DNA of 64,000 bases, taken from Mucilaginibacter sp. SJ (lineage in GTDB: Bacteria; Bacteroidota; Bacteroidia; Sphingobacteriales; Sphingobacteriaceae). The DNA is taken from positions 3,472,001-3,536,000 of the forward strand of contig NZ_CP118631.1 in the NCBI RefSeq assembly GCF_028993635.1, written 5' to 3'. The position numbers and the translations under genes are program-made. Shown here in pieces: positions 53,414 to 62,768 of this stretch. The notes below the pieces were generated by a model. The model worked only from the letters and a program-made list of their open reading frames with translations. It had not been told where the DNA came from and did not search any database. Each line of letters opens with the position of its first letter. The stretch's first letter is position 1.

Positions 53414-55750
53414 ATGTTCTGGAAACATATAGCTTCTGCAATTCTTAAAAACAGGCTGATAATTTTTATTTGCGTTTTAGCGCTGAGTGCCTTTATGGGC
53501 TATGAAGCGTCGAAAGTAAAAATCACCTTCAATGGCGGCAAAGTGCTTCCGGTTACCGATTCGGCTTTTATCCGCTACGCCGAGTTTAAGAAAACCTTCG
53601 GGCAGGATGCTTCATCGATGGTTATCGGGATTAAATCACCCGATATTTTTGATAAAGATGTTTTTAATGACTGGTACCAGATTGGCGAACAGTTAAAGAA
53701 AATAAAAGGGATCAAAGCTGTGATCTCGGCTGCTAATATCTACAACCTGCAAAAGGACACCCTGCAGCATAAATTTGTACTGAAGCCTTTGGTTACCGGT
53801 CCGCTGCCAACCACCGCGGCAGTTGATAGTGTAAAACAACAACTTGCTTCCATGCCATTTTACAAAGGCTTAGTTGTAAGTGAAGATGGCCAAAGTACCT
53901 TAATGGCCATCACTTTTGACGATAAGATCATCAATACCCCTTTCCGCGTGCCTATCATTAAAAAGATCGACCAGCTTGGGCAGGCATTTGAAAAGAAACA
54001 TAATATTAAAGTACACTATTCGGGTTTACCACTGATCCGCACCGTGGTTGGCGACCTGGTAGCTCACGAGTTTTCATTATTCCTGAGCCTTTCGGTAGCC
54101 ATTACCGGCCTTATCCTTTTGCTTTTTTTCCGGTCGGTATTCCCGGTTATTTTCCCGGTGATGATCGTGATATTGGGTGTGATATTTAGCCTGGGCGTAT
54201 TGCGGCTAATGCATTATGAAATGACCATTCTTACGGGCATCATTCCCCCGCTTATTGTGGTGATCGGCATCCCTAACTGTGTGTTCATCCTCAATAAATA
54301 TTTTCATGAGTACGGCATCAGCGGTAATAAAATGGCTGCTTTGGAAGTAGCTGTTGAGCGTGCAGGCATTACCACTTTTATCGCCAATGTTACAACAGCC
54401 ATAGGTTTCGGTGTATTATGCTTTACTAACAGCGAATTGCTTACCCAGTTTGGCCTGGTAGCTTCAATCGGCATCCTGGGTACTTTTGCATTGAGCCTTA
54501 TTTTGGTACCTATTATTTTCAGTTTCCTGCCAGCGCCAAGGGCAAGCCAAACTGGCATTAAAGACAGCAAACTGATGGACGGCCTGCTGGCCACTTTAGA
54601 TAAACTGGTGCATACTAAACGTAAAACTATTTATTTAGCTACAGCTATATTGGTTATCATCTCCATTGCTGGTATGATCAGGATTAATATCAATGGATAT
54701 GTGGTTGACGATTTGCCGCAAAGCAATAATACCCTGCATGATCTTAAATTTTTTGAATCGAATTTTAAAGGGGTGCTACCCCTGGAGGTTAGTATCGATA
54801 CCAAACGCAAAAACGGCGTAATGAACTTAGCTACCATCCGTAAGGTAGAGAAGCTGGAAAAACTAATTTCATCATATCCTGAGTTCAGCCGTTCAGTATC
54901 GTTGATCCAGGTGTTGAAATTCAGCACACAGGCGTTTTATGGCGGCAACCCGGAGTACTACCGATTGCCCGACGGACTGGAGCAAAACTTTATCCTCAAC
55001 TATGCCGGAAACTCAGGCAAAGGTACAAGCGGCCTGCTGAAAACCTATCTCGACAGCACCCATCGCGTTACCCGGGTTACCTTTGAAATGGTTGATGCCG
55101 GCTCAAAAAAGATGAATACCGTACTGGCCGAATTACAACCCAGGATCGATTCTATTTTCAATCCGAAGAAGTTTCATGTTGAACTAACGGGTTCAAGTAT
55201 CATATTTATAAAAGGCACCAACTACCTGTTGACAAACCTTTATGAAAGCCTGGCCTGGGCTATAGCGCTGATAGCTGGTGTTATGTGGATCCTCTTCCGT
55301 GGCATAAAAATGATTGCCATATCGCTGGTGCCGAACCTTGTTCCGCTTGTTATCACAGCCGGCATTATGGGTTTTTTTGGTATCCCGCTTAAGCCGTCGA
55401 CTATATTGATATTCAGCATAGCCATGGGCATCTCGTCCGATCAGACCATCTATTTCATTACCCGTTACCGTCATGAATTACGTCACAGCAAAAAGAGCAT
55501 CTCGCAAATAGTTTCAGATACCATCCGCGAAACCGGGGTGAGCATGATCTTTATCGCTACCGTGTTATTTTTCGGTTTCGGGATCTTTGCGGTATCAAAA
55601 TTTGGAGGTACTGCGGCACTGGGGATCCTGTTATCTATAACTCTTCTTGTGGCCATGATCAGTAACCTTACTTTGCTACCTGCGTTTTTACTATCGCTTG
55701 AAGGCGGCGTTGACCGGAAGAAGATTAAGGGACCGGATATTGAGGAATAG
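53414..55750 (+). CDS. RND/MMPL-family transporter (HAE3-like)
   Basis: About 778 residues from the ATG at 53414. The topology is RND-like: one helix, a large periplasmic loop (about 40-225), five helices (about 215-390), a second single helix (about 408-428), a second loop (about 430-610) and five more helices. Repeated halves carry sterol-sensing/MMPL motifs (ITTFIANVTTAIGFGVLCFT and STILIFSIAMGISSDQTIYF). It is driven by the proton gradient. Relatives move hopanoids, lipids or drugs. The substrate is unknown. It is divergent from dgk-recO with many TGTTCA boxes between. Confidence 0.9.
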   Translation: MFWKHIASAILKNRLIIFICVLALSAFMGYEASKVKITFNGGKVLPVTDSAFIRYAEFKKTFGQDASSMVIGIKSPDIFDKDVFNDWYQIGEQLKKIKGIKAVISAANIYNLQKDTLQHKFVLKPLVTGPLPTTAAVDSVKQQLASMPFYKGLVVSEDGQSTLMAITFDDKIINTPFRVPIIKKIDQLGQAFEKKHNIKVHYSGLPLIRTVVGDLVAHEFSLFLSLSVAITGLILLLFFRSVFPVIFPVMIVILGVIFSLGVLRLMHYEMTILTGIIPPLIVVIGIPNCVFILNKYFHEYGISGNKMAALEVAVERAGITTFIANVTTAIGFGVLCFTNSELLTQFGLVASIGILGTFALSLILVPIIFSFLPAPRASQTGIKDSKLMDGLLATLDKLVHTKRKTIYLATAILVIISIAGMIRININGYVVDDLPQSNNTLHDLKFFESNFKGVLPLEVSIDTKRKNGVMNLATIRKVEKLEKLISSYPEFSRSVSLIQVLKFSTQAFYGGNPEYYRLPDGLEQNFILNYAGNSGKGTSGLLKTYLDSTHRVTRVTFEMVDAGSKKMNTVLAELQPRIDSIFNPKKFHVELTGSSIIFIKGTNYLLTNLYESLAWAIALIAGVMWILFRGIKMIAISLVPNLVPLVITAGIMGFFGIPLKPSTILIFSIAMGISSDQTIYFITRYRHELRHSKKSISQIVSDTIRETGVSMIFIATVLFFGFGIFAVSKFGGTAALGILLSITLLVAMISNLTLLPAFLLSLEGGVDRKKIKGPDIEE

Positions 55751-55813
55751 AATCAGGAATTAATTTTTCTGCCGGTCATCCCGGTTCAGGCGAATTCTTT
55801 GTACATTTATATA

Positions 55814-56323
55814 ATGCCGAAAGAAGAGGTTACCGATCTGCTTTTCTTTTTGAGGACCTTCCCATCCGAAGTGCGGGAGTGTGCTTTATGGCTGCGCGAT
55901 TTCATATGGGATCTGTACCCGCAGGCCAATGAGCTTATTTATGATAATTACAATGCTTTGGCCGTGGGCTGGTCGCCTACCAAAAAAATGAGCCATATCT
56001 TTTGCTCATTTGCCCTGTACCGTGGGGGTAATTACAATACCCATTTCGGCTTTTACTGGGGCGCTGAACTTTCCGATCCGCACAAAATACTTATTGGCGA
56101 AGGCAAGCAGTACCGCTATTTGCTGGTGAACGATATTGAAGCTTTTCCGCAGCAGGAAATAAAAAAACTGGTTGATGAGGCCTGGCAGAATTCACTGGCA
56201 AAAGTTAAAGATGCCAAACAACTAACCCAAGGCAAAACTATTGTAAAAATGGTATCAATAAGCGCGAAAAGAAACTCAAAGCGCCTAAGAATTAGCGCCG
56301 TTAAAGTCTATAAATCATTATGA
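55814..56323 (+). CDS. DUF1801 domain protein
   Basis: About 169 residues from the ATG at 55814; a TTG at 55799 is open. DUF1801 features include the ELIYDNYNALAVGWSPTKKMSHIFC stretch (here with YNAL in place of a simple YGMP), FALYRGGNYNTHFGFYWGAEL and a C-terminal KKLVDEAWQNSLAKV helix. DUF1801 proteins resemble YdhG/Ycf-like iron-chaperone/frataxin-type folds, with no proven function. The C-terminal 30 residues are basic. It is not obviously in an operon. Confidence 0.75.
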   Translation: MPKEEVTDLLFFLRTFPSEVRECALWLRDFIWDLYPQANELIYDNYNALAVGWSPTKKMSHIFCSFALYRGGNYNTHFGFYWGAELSDPHKILIGEGKQYRYLLVNDIEAFPQQEIKKLVDEAWQNSLAKVKDAKQLTQGKTIVKMVSISAKRNSKRLRISAVKVYKSL

Positions 56324-56475
56324 ATATAAGCTATAACACTCCTGACTCCTGCATCTAAAAGTCTTGATTCTTCCCCCCGCCTGCGCTTATCCCCTAAATT
56401 CCTGCACTCATGTACTTTATCTTTTAACTGTATAATAGTTTTTGTTGTTTTGATAATAATTCGGCAACAGGCAAA

Positions 56476-57534
56476 TTGAAACAGCAGGTAACTATATCAC
56501 TTTATTGGAAATGCCAGCTTATTGGCTGGTCGGTTGCGGCGCTTTACTGGGGGTATACCGGCTACAATCAGCCGGGCTTTAACTTGTGGTTGGGCATTCT
56601 TCAATTTACTACCGATGTTGCCGTTTATATTACCATAACCCACGTTTACCGTCGCTTTGCAGTAAAGTTGGGCTGGCAAAACCTCGGATTAAACAAATTA
56701 ATACCCCGGTTGGTACCCACAGTTATAGTATTGGGGTTGGTTTACCTGTTTGTAACTGTTGCAAAGGTTTACCTTTTCAGAGTGTGGTTTAAACCGGGGT
56801 TCTCGGAAGCGTTCGGTGATTTTTTTGATTTCTACCGTGATAGCATTTTTGTAGCCGGAGTACGCCTGATGTCCATCTGGCTGCTTGCCTATCACATGTA
56901 CCACTATTCAAAACGCGAGATTGGCATTGCTAAGGAAAACGCCCGGCTGGCGGTTATTACCCGCGATGCACAGCTTAATAACCTTTCGGCGCAGCTTAAT
57001 CCTCATTTTCTGTTCAACTCTTTAAATAACATCAAAGCTTTGGTTATTGATGATCCCAAATCGGCAAGGCGGGCAATTGACCTGCTGGCCGATCTGCTGC
57101 GGGACTCCCTTTACAGCGGCGACAAACAAATGATCTCCATAAAAGAAGAGCTGGAACTTGTTAAAGATTACCTCGAACTGGAAAAACTCCGGCTTGAAGA
57201 GCGTTTGCAGTATCACATTGAAGCGGGCGATGAGTATCATAGTATACTTATTCCCCGCTTGTGTATTCAAACGCTTGTTGAAAATGCTATTAAGCACGGC
57301 ATCGGCCAGCAGAAGCAAGGGGGGCTTATCAGCATAAAACTCACTAATAACCATAGCGGTTTAACGATATGTATAACCAATCCGGGCAGCTTAAAGCCTG
57401 TTGAAGAAAGCAGCGGATTAGGCATTAAAAATTTGAGCGAACGTTTGCGATTACAGTACAAAGGCGCAGCCTATTTTATCATCAGCGAAGCTAATGACAT
57501 GGTAACAGCAACTATTAAAATCCCTTTAGCATGA
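56476..57534 (+). CDS. LytS/YehU-type sensor histidine kinase
   Basis: A 352-residue protein from a TTG at 56476 (no ATG fits). The N-terminal half has four membrane helices (about 10-140). The kinase half has the His_kinase/LytS motif LSAQLNPHFLFNSLNNIKAL, then TLVENAIKHGIGQQ (N box) and SSGLGIKNLSERLRL (G box). It phosphorylates the response regulator encoded directly downstream, whose ATG overlaps its stop (ATGA). The sensed signal is unknown. Confidence 0.92.
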   Translation: MKQQVTISLYWKCQLIGWSVAALYWGYTGYNQPGFNLWLGILQFTTDVAVYITITHVYRRFAVKLGWQNLGLNKLIPRLVPTVIVLGLVYLFVTVAKVYLFRVWFKPGFSEAFGDFFDFYRDSIFVAGVRLMSIWLLAYHMYHYSKREIGIAKENARLAVITRDAQLNNLSAQLNPHFLFNSLNNIKALVIDDPKSARRAIDLLADLLRDSLYSGDKQMISIKEELELVKDYLELEKLRLEERLQYHIEAGDEYHSILIPRLCIQTLVENAIKHGIGQQKQGGLISIKLTNNHSGLTICITNPGSLKPVEESSGLGIKNLSERLRLQYKGAAYFIISEANDMVTATIKIPLA

Positions 57535-58229
57535 AAAAGGTAAGGGTTTTGATTATTGATGATGAACGTGCCGCCCGAAGTGAAATAAGGCGCCTGCTTG
57601 GCAATAACCCTGACTTTGAAATTATGGGAGAGGCTGTCAATGCCGACGATGCCCTGAAAATGATAGGCGAGCAAATGCCAGACCTCCTTTTTTTAGACAT
57701 CCAGATGCCCGAAAAATCAGGCTTCGACTTACTGGAGTCATTAGAGCAGGTTCCGCCGGTGATATTTACAACGGCTTATGACCAGTATGCCGTTAAAGCT
57801 TTCGAAGTAAGTGCGCTTGATTACCTCGTAAAACCCATCCGCGATGAAAGATTTGAAAAAGCTATAGCACAGGCAAGGCAGCGGTTAAGCAAGGCAGATC
57901 CCGCCGGACAGATCTTTGTGAAAGACCGTCAGCAATACCATTTTATTCAATGGAGCTCGGTACATCTTATCGAATCGATGGATAACTATGTCCGGATCTT
58001 TTTTGGCGATAAAAACGTGTTCCTGAAAAGCTCGCTCAACCATTTAGAAGATAAATTGAACAGCAGCATATTTTTCAGGATCAACCGTGCACAGATCATT
58101 AACAGGCAATACATACAAACCATAACAACCCTGGATGGCCGCTTAAAAATAACCATTAGCACCGGCGCGCAACTGGAAGTTTCCGAACGGCAATCGGCAA
58201 AGTTCAGGCATTGGGCGGCAAATAAGTAG
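57531..58229 (+). CDS. LytR/AlgR-type response regulator
   Basis: A 232-residue regulator. The receiver domain (about 1-120) has the acidic pair IIDDERA, the phosphoacceptor in LLFLDIQMPEKSG and the Lys in DYLVKPI. The LytTR DNA-binding domain (about 135-230) has FFRINRAQIINRQYIQ. It is the partner of the overlapping LytS-type kinase gene. The CocE-type hydrolase gene follows 30 bp on and may be a target or part of the unit. Confidence 0.94.
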   Translation: MKKVRVLIIDDERAARSEIRRLLGNNPDFEIMGEAVNADDALKMIGEQMPDLLFLDIQMPEKSGFDLLESLEQVPPVIFTTAYDQYAVKAFEVSALDYLVKPIRDERFEKAIAQARQRLSKADPAGQIFVKDRQQYHFIQWSSVHLIESMDNYVRIFFGDKNVFLKSSLNHLEDKLNSSIFFRINRAQIINRQYIQTITTLDGRLKITISTGAQLEVSERQSAKFRHWAANK

Positions 58230-58259
58230 ATCAACCATTACATATTACAACAATTAAAA

Positions 58260-59963
58260 ATGATTAGAAAATTAATCTCTCTGCTCTTGCTATGCCTTGT
58301 TTTTGGCAAAATGGCATCGGCACAAAACAAAAAAACTACGGGAATTTATCTTCAGGATAGCGTACTGTTAAAAACCCGTAAGGGTGCATTTATAACAGTA
58401 ATGATAACCCGTAAAAAAAGTGTAACCGAAAAGCTGCCAACCATTTTTCAATTCACCATATATGCCCGCCGTACCGATACATTAAAAACACAGGAAGCTG
58501 CAGATAGGGGTTATGTTGGCGTATTTGCCTATACCCGCGGCAAATGGAACAGTCCCGGTAAGCCGCTGGCTTATGAAACCGATGGCCGCGATGCATACGA
58601 TGTGATTGACTGGATCAGCAAACAACCCTGGAGCGATGGCCGGGTTGGCATGTACGGAGGCAGTTATAACGGCTTTACCCAATGGGCAGCTACCAAAAAG
58701 CTTCACCCGGCGCTTAAAACCATTGTACCATCGGCCGCGGTAGCACCAGGACTTGATGTACCCATGACCAATAATGTGCAAATGAGCTTCGTTTTTTCGT
58801 GGACCTATTACACCGGTAACAATAAATTCCTGGATGAAAAAGATTACAACAGTCCGCAGTGGAACCAGCTGTACTGGAAATGGTATAATACAGGATTAGC
58901 ATATCACACGCTCGACAGCCTTACTGGCAGAGGGCCCAATAACATGTTCAGGCACTGGGTAGCACACCCCACTTATGATCAATATTGGCAGGATATGATC
59001 CCTTATAAAAAAGAATTTGCAGATATCAACATACCCGTGTTAACAACTACCGGCTACTACGATGGCGGACAAATTGGCGGCATGTATTACTATCGCGAAC
59101 ATCTTAAATATAATTATAACGCCAATCACTATGTCATCATCGGCCCCTACGGGCATTTCGGTTCACAGGGGCATCCCGATTCGGTTTTTAACGGTTACCG
59201 CATTGATGATGCGGCGCGGATCAACATCCACCAAATTATTTACCAGTGGTTTGACTATATCTTCAAAAACAAACCCAAACCTGCTATCCTAAAGAATAAA
59301 TTCAACTTTGAAGTTATGGGTAGCAACGAGTGGAAACATGTGCCTTCATTAAAGCAAATGAGTAACGATACCCTGAAATTTTACCTGGATAATTCCCGGT
59401 TATCTCCGGTTAAACCATTGAAGAAAGCTTTCACATCTCAACGTGTAGATTTTGCCAACCGAGATAGTATCAGCAGTTATTATTTTTTAAATCAGCTTAT
59501 TTACGACACGCTGAATACCGGCAGCAGCCTCGTTTTTAAAAGTGATCCGCTCGAAAAGCCTTTAACTTTAAGCGGAGCTTTTTCGGGCGTTTTAAAAACC
59601 ATCATCAATAAAAAAGATATGGACTACCACGTGGTGATGTTTGAAGAAATGCCAAACGGTAAATACTTTTATCTCACTTACTTTATGGGCAGGGCGAGTT
59701 ATGCCGGCAACCCGGAGAAAAGGCATTTATTAAAACCGGGACAAATGGAAAACATTCCCTTTACCAACAGCTATATCACCAGCAAGCAATTTAGCAAAGG
59801 CAGCCGTATCGTGATCCTGCTCAATATCAACAAGAGCCCTTTTGAGCAAATCAACTACGGAACAGGTAAGAATGTAAGTGACGAAACTATCAGTGATGCT
59901 AAAGTGCCGCTGCAAATAAAATGGTTTAATGACAGTTATATTAATATTCCGGTGCTCAGGTGA
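58260..59963 (+). CDS. Exported CocE/NonD family alpha/beta hydrolase (S15-like)
   Basis: A 567-residue protein with a signal peptide (LLLLCLVFGKMASAQ). An alpha/beta-hydrolase core has GMYGGSYNGFTQ with the nucleophile Ser (GxSxG as GGSYNG), a cap domain, and the catalytic Asp/His region (YGHFGSQGHPDSVF). A C-terminal jelly-roll (about 390-560) is typical of X-Pro dipeptidyl-peptidase/CocE enzymes. It could be a peptidase, acylase or esterase of the periplasm. The substrate is unresolved. It lies 30 bp after the LytR-type regulator gene. Confidence 0.88.
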   Translation: MIRKLISLLLLCLVFGKMASAQNKKTTGIYLQDSVLLKTRKGAFITVMITRKKSVTEKLPTIFQFTIYARRTDTLKTQEAADRGYVGVFAYTRGKWNSPGKPLAYETDGRDAYDVIDWISKQPWSDGRVGMYGGSYNGFTQWAATKKLHPALKTIVPSAAVAPGLDVPMTNNVQMSFVFSWTYYTGNNKFLDEKDYNSPQWNQLYWKWYNTGLAYHTLDSLTGRGPNNMFRHWVAHPTYDQYWQDMIPYKKEFADINIPVLTTTGYYDGGQIGGMYYYREHLKYNYNANHYVIIGPYGHFGSQGHPDSVFNGYRIDDAARINIHQIIYQWFDYIFKNKPKPAILKNKFNFEVMGSNEWKHVPSLKQMSNDTLKFYLDNSRLSPVKPLKKAFTSQRVDFANRDSISSYYFLNQLIYDTLNTGSSLVFKSDPLEKPLTLSGAFSGVLKTIINKKDMDYHVVMFEEMPNGKYFYLTYFMGRASYAGNPEKRHLLKPGQMENIPFTNSYITSKQFSKGSRIVILLNINKSPFEQINYGTGKNVSDETISDAKVPLQIKWFNDSYINIPVLR

Positions 59964-60030
59964 GGAAAGACGCAAGACGCCAGGAAACAAGAGGCAGGAA
60001 TATAAAATATATCGTCACATTGTAGAATCC

Positions 60031-60063
60031 AGACTTGCGAAGTTTTTTAAACTTCGCAAGTCT
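60031..60063. terminator. Bidirectional palindromic terminator, copy 3
   Basis: AGACTTGCGAAGTTTT, T, TAAACTTCGCAAGTCT: the third copy of the 33-bp palindrome (one arm mismatch), between a plus-strand gene ending at 59963 and a minus-strand gene ending at 60118. Confidence 0.75.
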
Positions 60064-60117
60064 TCATATGTTAAATTTTTCAATTCACAATAATGACGAT
60101 TTTGTCATGGACAAGCC

Positions 60118-60876
60118 TTACAGCTTCTTAATCTCAATATTCCTGTACCAAACATCTGCACCGTGGTCCTGCAGTACGATGTGACCGGTTTTAAAGGTGC
60201 CGAAATCGGGCCATTGTTTAAATTTACTACCAGCTACAAGTTTTTTCCAGTTATCATCCCATAGCGTAGTTGACAATACATGCTCACCATTGATGGTAAA
60301 ATCAAGCATGCTGTTATTGCAAACTATCTCCACCTGGTTCCATTCGCCGGCCGGTTTAATTACTTCTTTTGATATCGAGATCAGGTCATACAGATCACCT
60401 GCGCGATGTTTGATGAGTTTGCCATCCTCGTTTTCTTTGTTATCAACTACCTGGCATTCGGGGCCGGTAAAATAGCTGTACTTATACTTAGTAGTATCTT
60501 CCTTAACATGGAACAGGATACCACTATTACCGCCTTTGGAAATCTTCCATTCCAGTTTAAGGTCAAAATTGCCGTATTCCTCATTGCTTACCATGTCACC
60601 GCCGTTTTTGCTTTGCCAGTCGCCTTTTTGCGATGCGTCGAGGTGCAATATGCCATCTTCCGCTTTCCAGGCCAAACCCGGTGCCGGTTTACCATAGGCA
60701 TGCCAGCCATTGGTGGTTTTGCCATCAAACAAAGGTTCAAATGCCGCAGCAGTGCTATCCTTTTTTTGATTGGTATCAGCAACACTGGTGCTGTCATTAT
60801 TATAGTTTTTGGGGGTGGACGAATGGCAGCCGCTTACTGCTATGGCTGTTAGTGCTATTAAGAATAACTTGTTCAT
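60118..60876 (-). CDS. DUF1080 lipoprotein (3-keto-disaccharide hydrolase family)
   Basis: A 252-residue lipoprotein: the signal peptide LIALTAIAVSGC has a lipobox Cys at residue 17. The DUF1080 beta-sandwich (about 45-250) shows FEPLFDGKTTNGWHAYGK, WKAEDGILHLD, YGNFDLKLEWKISKGGNSGI and WNQVEIVCNNSMLDFTINGE, all typical. This Pfam family is annotated as 3-keto-disaccharide hydrolase, cleaving glycosides whose C3 hydroxyl was oxidised. It lies 25 bp downstream of the GMC oxidoreductase gene on the same strand, a plausible two-step oxidation and hydrolysis unit. Confidence 0.9.
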   Translation of the reverse strand: MNKLFLIALTAIAVSGCHSSTPKNYNNDSTSVADTNQKKDSTAAAFEPLFDGKTTNGWHAYGKPAPGLAWKAEDGILHLDASQKGDWQSKNGGDMVSNEEYGNFDLKLEWKISKGGNSGILFHVKEDTTKYKYSYFTGPECQVVDNKENEDGKLIKHRAGDLYDLISISKEVIKPAGEWNQVEIVCNNSMLDFTINGEHVLSTTLWDDNWKKLVAGSKFKQWPDFGTFKTGHIVLQDHGADVWYRNIEIKKL

Positions 60877-60901
60877 TGGTGTTCTGTTTAATTAGTAAGT
60901 T

Positions 60902-62617
60902 TTAAAGATTTCCCTTTTTAAATTCGCCTGCGGCATATGTAGCTGCACGGGCGGTTAATGCCATATACAATATCGATGGGCTCTGGTTTCCTGTAGTGGT
61001 CATGCAGGCGCCGTCGGTAACAAATACGTTTTTACACAGATGCAACTGGTTCCACTGGTTAAGCAGCGACGTTTTAGGGTCTTTACCCATACGTACGCCA
61101 CCCATTTCATGGATATCGAGACCTGGGGCCTGCTTGTTTTCATGCTTTTGGATATTAGTGCAGCCTGCCTTCTCAAACATATCAGCAGTCTGGGTTAAAA
61201 AGTCCTGGATCATGCGCTCGTCGTTATCATCATACTCAACCGAAGTGATCAGCAGCGGAATATCCCACTGGTCTTTTTTATCCGGACTTAAGCGTACATG
61301 ATTGCTGGCCTTGGGTATGGTTTCGCCCTGCAGGTACATATAAGCACTCCAGCCGCCCGGTTCCGTAAGGGAATCTTTGTAAGCGCTCCCTATTTTGTCT
61401 TCAGCAGTTTCCTTTGGTCCCCGGTTGCGGTATGCGCCCATAAAAGTGGTGAAACCGCCTTTATAATCGGTTTCCTGTTTGTGCAGGTTTCGATAATTAG
61501 CCAGAATGAGCTCTGTTGGGTTTCGGCCGAAATAATAACGATCTAAAAAGCCATCCATATCGGCCGTTACCGATGCCCGGTAATTCTGGAAGGCAATGTA
61601 TTTGCCTAACAAGCCATTATCATTGCCAAGCCCGTTCGGGAACCTTTCTGATTTTGAATTGAGCAGGATGAGGTTAGTATTCAATGCCGAAGCATTCATA
61701 AAAATGATCCGGGCCTTATACACAAACTCCTCTTTGGTATTGGTGTCAATAACTTTTACCCCGGTAGCTTTGCCAAGCTTTTCGTCATAAATAATTGAAT
61801 GCGCTACCGAAAACGGACGTATAGTAAGGTTACCCGTTTTTTTGGCCCATGGCAGCGTTGAACTTACCGAGCTAAAATAACCACCGAAAGGACAGCCGCG
61901 CATACACAGATTACGTGCCATGCATTTAACCCGGCCCTGATCTATATGGATCTGCTCGGGCTTGGTAATGTGCGCCCAGCGGGCATGTACCAGGTGCCTG
62001 TCGGGATAGTTTTCTTTTATCTTTTTGCTGATATGTTCCTGCACCGCGTTCATATCAAAAGGAGGCAAAAACTCACCATCAGGCATAGCTTCAATGCCAT
62101 CTTTGTTACCGCAAACGCCTATAAATTTCTCTACATGTGAATACCATGGCGCTACATCATCATAACCAATAGGCCACTCAATGCCGTAACCAAAACGTGC
62201 AGGGTTTTCAAACTCATACCTACTCCAGCGCTGGCAAGCTCTCCCCCACGTAAGCGACTTACCCCCAACCTGGTAACCGCGGATCCAGTCGAACGGCTTT
62301 TCCTGTATATAAGGATGATCTTTATCTTTTACAAAGAAATGGGCATCATCTTCACCATAACCTGCCGCCCTGCTAATCAGTGGATTTTCTTTCAAAAAAT
62401 CCTTCGTCATTTCGCCGCGGTGCTTAAACTCCCAGGGATCCATGGTTGCTGTTGGATAATCCTTGATGTGTTGCACATCCCGGCCACGCTCAAGCACAAG
62501 GGTTTTTAAACCCTGTTCGCAAAGCTCCTTAGCCGCCCATCCACCACTAATGCCAGAGCCTATTACAATGGCATCAAAAGTAAACTGACCGGCAGTATTT
62601 TTAGGTTCGTCAGGCAT
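60902..62617 (-). CDS. GMC family oxidoreductase
   Basis: A 571-residue FAD-dependent oxidoreductase. The FAD-binding AIVIGSGISGGWAAKEL lies near residue 15, followed by GGKSLTWGRACQRW, a cysteine-rich CMARNLCMRGCPFGG segment, and a C-terminal GVRMGKDP plus TTGNQSPSILYMALTARAA. The ATMDPWE stretch and length fit the GMC/gluconate-2-dehydrogenase-like group that oxidises sugars at C3 and passes electrons to a cytochrome or quinone. The small subunit-3 partner usually found next to such genes was not seen. It should work with the DUF1080 lipoprotein. It has no classical signal peptide. Confidence 0.9.
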   Translation of the reverse strand: MPDEPKNTAGQFTFDAIVIGSGISGGWAAKELCEQGLKTLVLERGRDVQHIKDYPTATMDPWEFKHRGEMTKDFLKENPLISRAAGYGEDDAHFFVKDKDHPYIQEKPFDWIRGYQVGGKSLTWGRACQRWSRYEFENPARFGYGIEWPIGYDDVAPWYSHVEKFIGVCGNKDGIEAMPDGEFLPPFDMNAVQEHISKKIKENYPDRHLVHARWAHITKPEQIHIDQGRVKCMARNLCMRGCPFGGYFSSVSSTLPWAKKTGNLTIRPFSVAHSIIYDEKLGKATGVKVIDTNTKEEFVYKARIIFMNASALNTNLILLNSKSERFPNGLGNDNGLLGKYIAFQNYRASVTADMDGFLDRYYFGRNPTELILANYRNLHKQETDYKGGFTTFMGAYRNRGPKETAEDKIGSAYKDSLTEPGGWSAYMYLQGETIPKASNHVRLSPDKKDQWDIPLLITSVEYDDNDERMIQDFLTQTADMFEKAGCTNIQKHENKQAPGLDIHEMGGVRMGKDPKTSLLNQWNQLHLCKNVFVTDGACMTTTGNQSPSILYMALTARAATYAAGEFKKGNL

Positions 62618-62670
62618 AGCTACAATTGGTTATGGTTAATAAACTATTTAATTGTCAATAGGTTTTAGTT

Positions 62671-62739
62671 AAGCTGAAAGCGGAAGGCGGAAAGCTTAAA
62701 GCTTTAAATTTTCGGCTTTTTGCCTTAAGCTTTCAGCTC
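62671..62739. repeat. Period-7 GC-N5 inverted repeat, site 2
   Basis: The left arm (62671-62702) reads GC TGAAA GC GGAAG GC GGAAA GC TTAAA GC. The right arm (62712-62739) reads GC TTTTT GC CTTAA GC TTTCA GC. It lies between nagB and the GMC gene and shares its words with 21518-21664. Confidence 0.7.
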
Positions 62740-62768
62740 ATCACACCAGTCTAACAGCTTTTATACTG

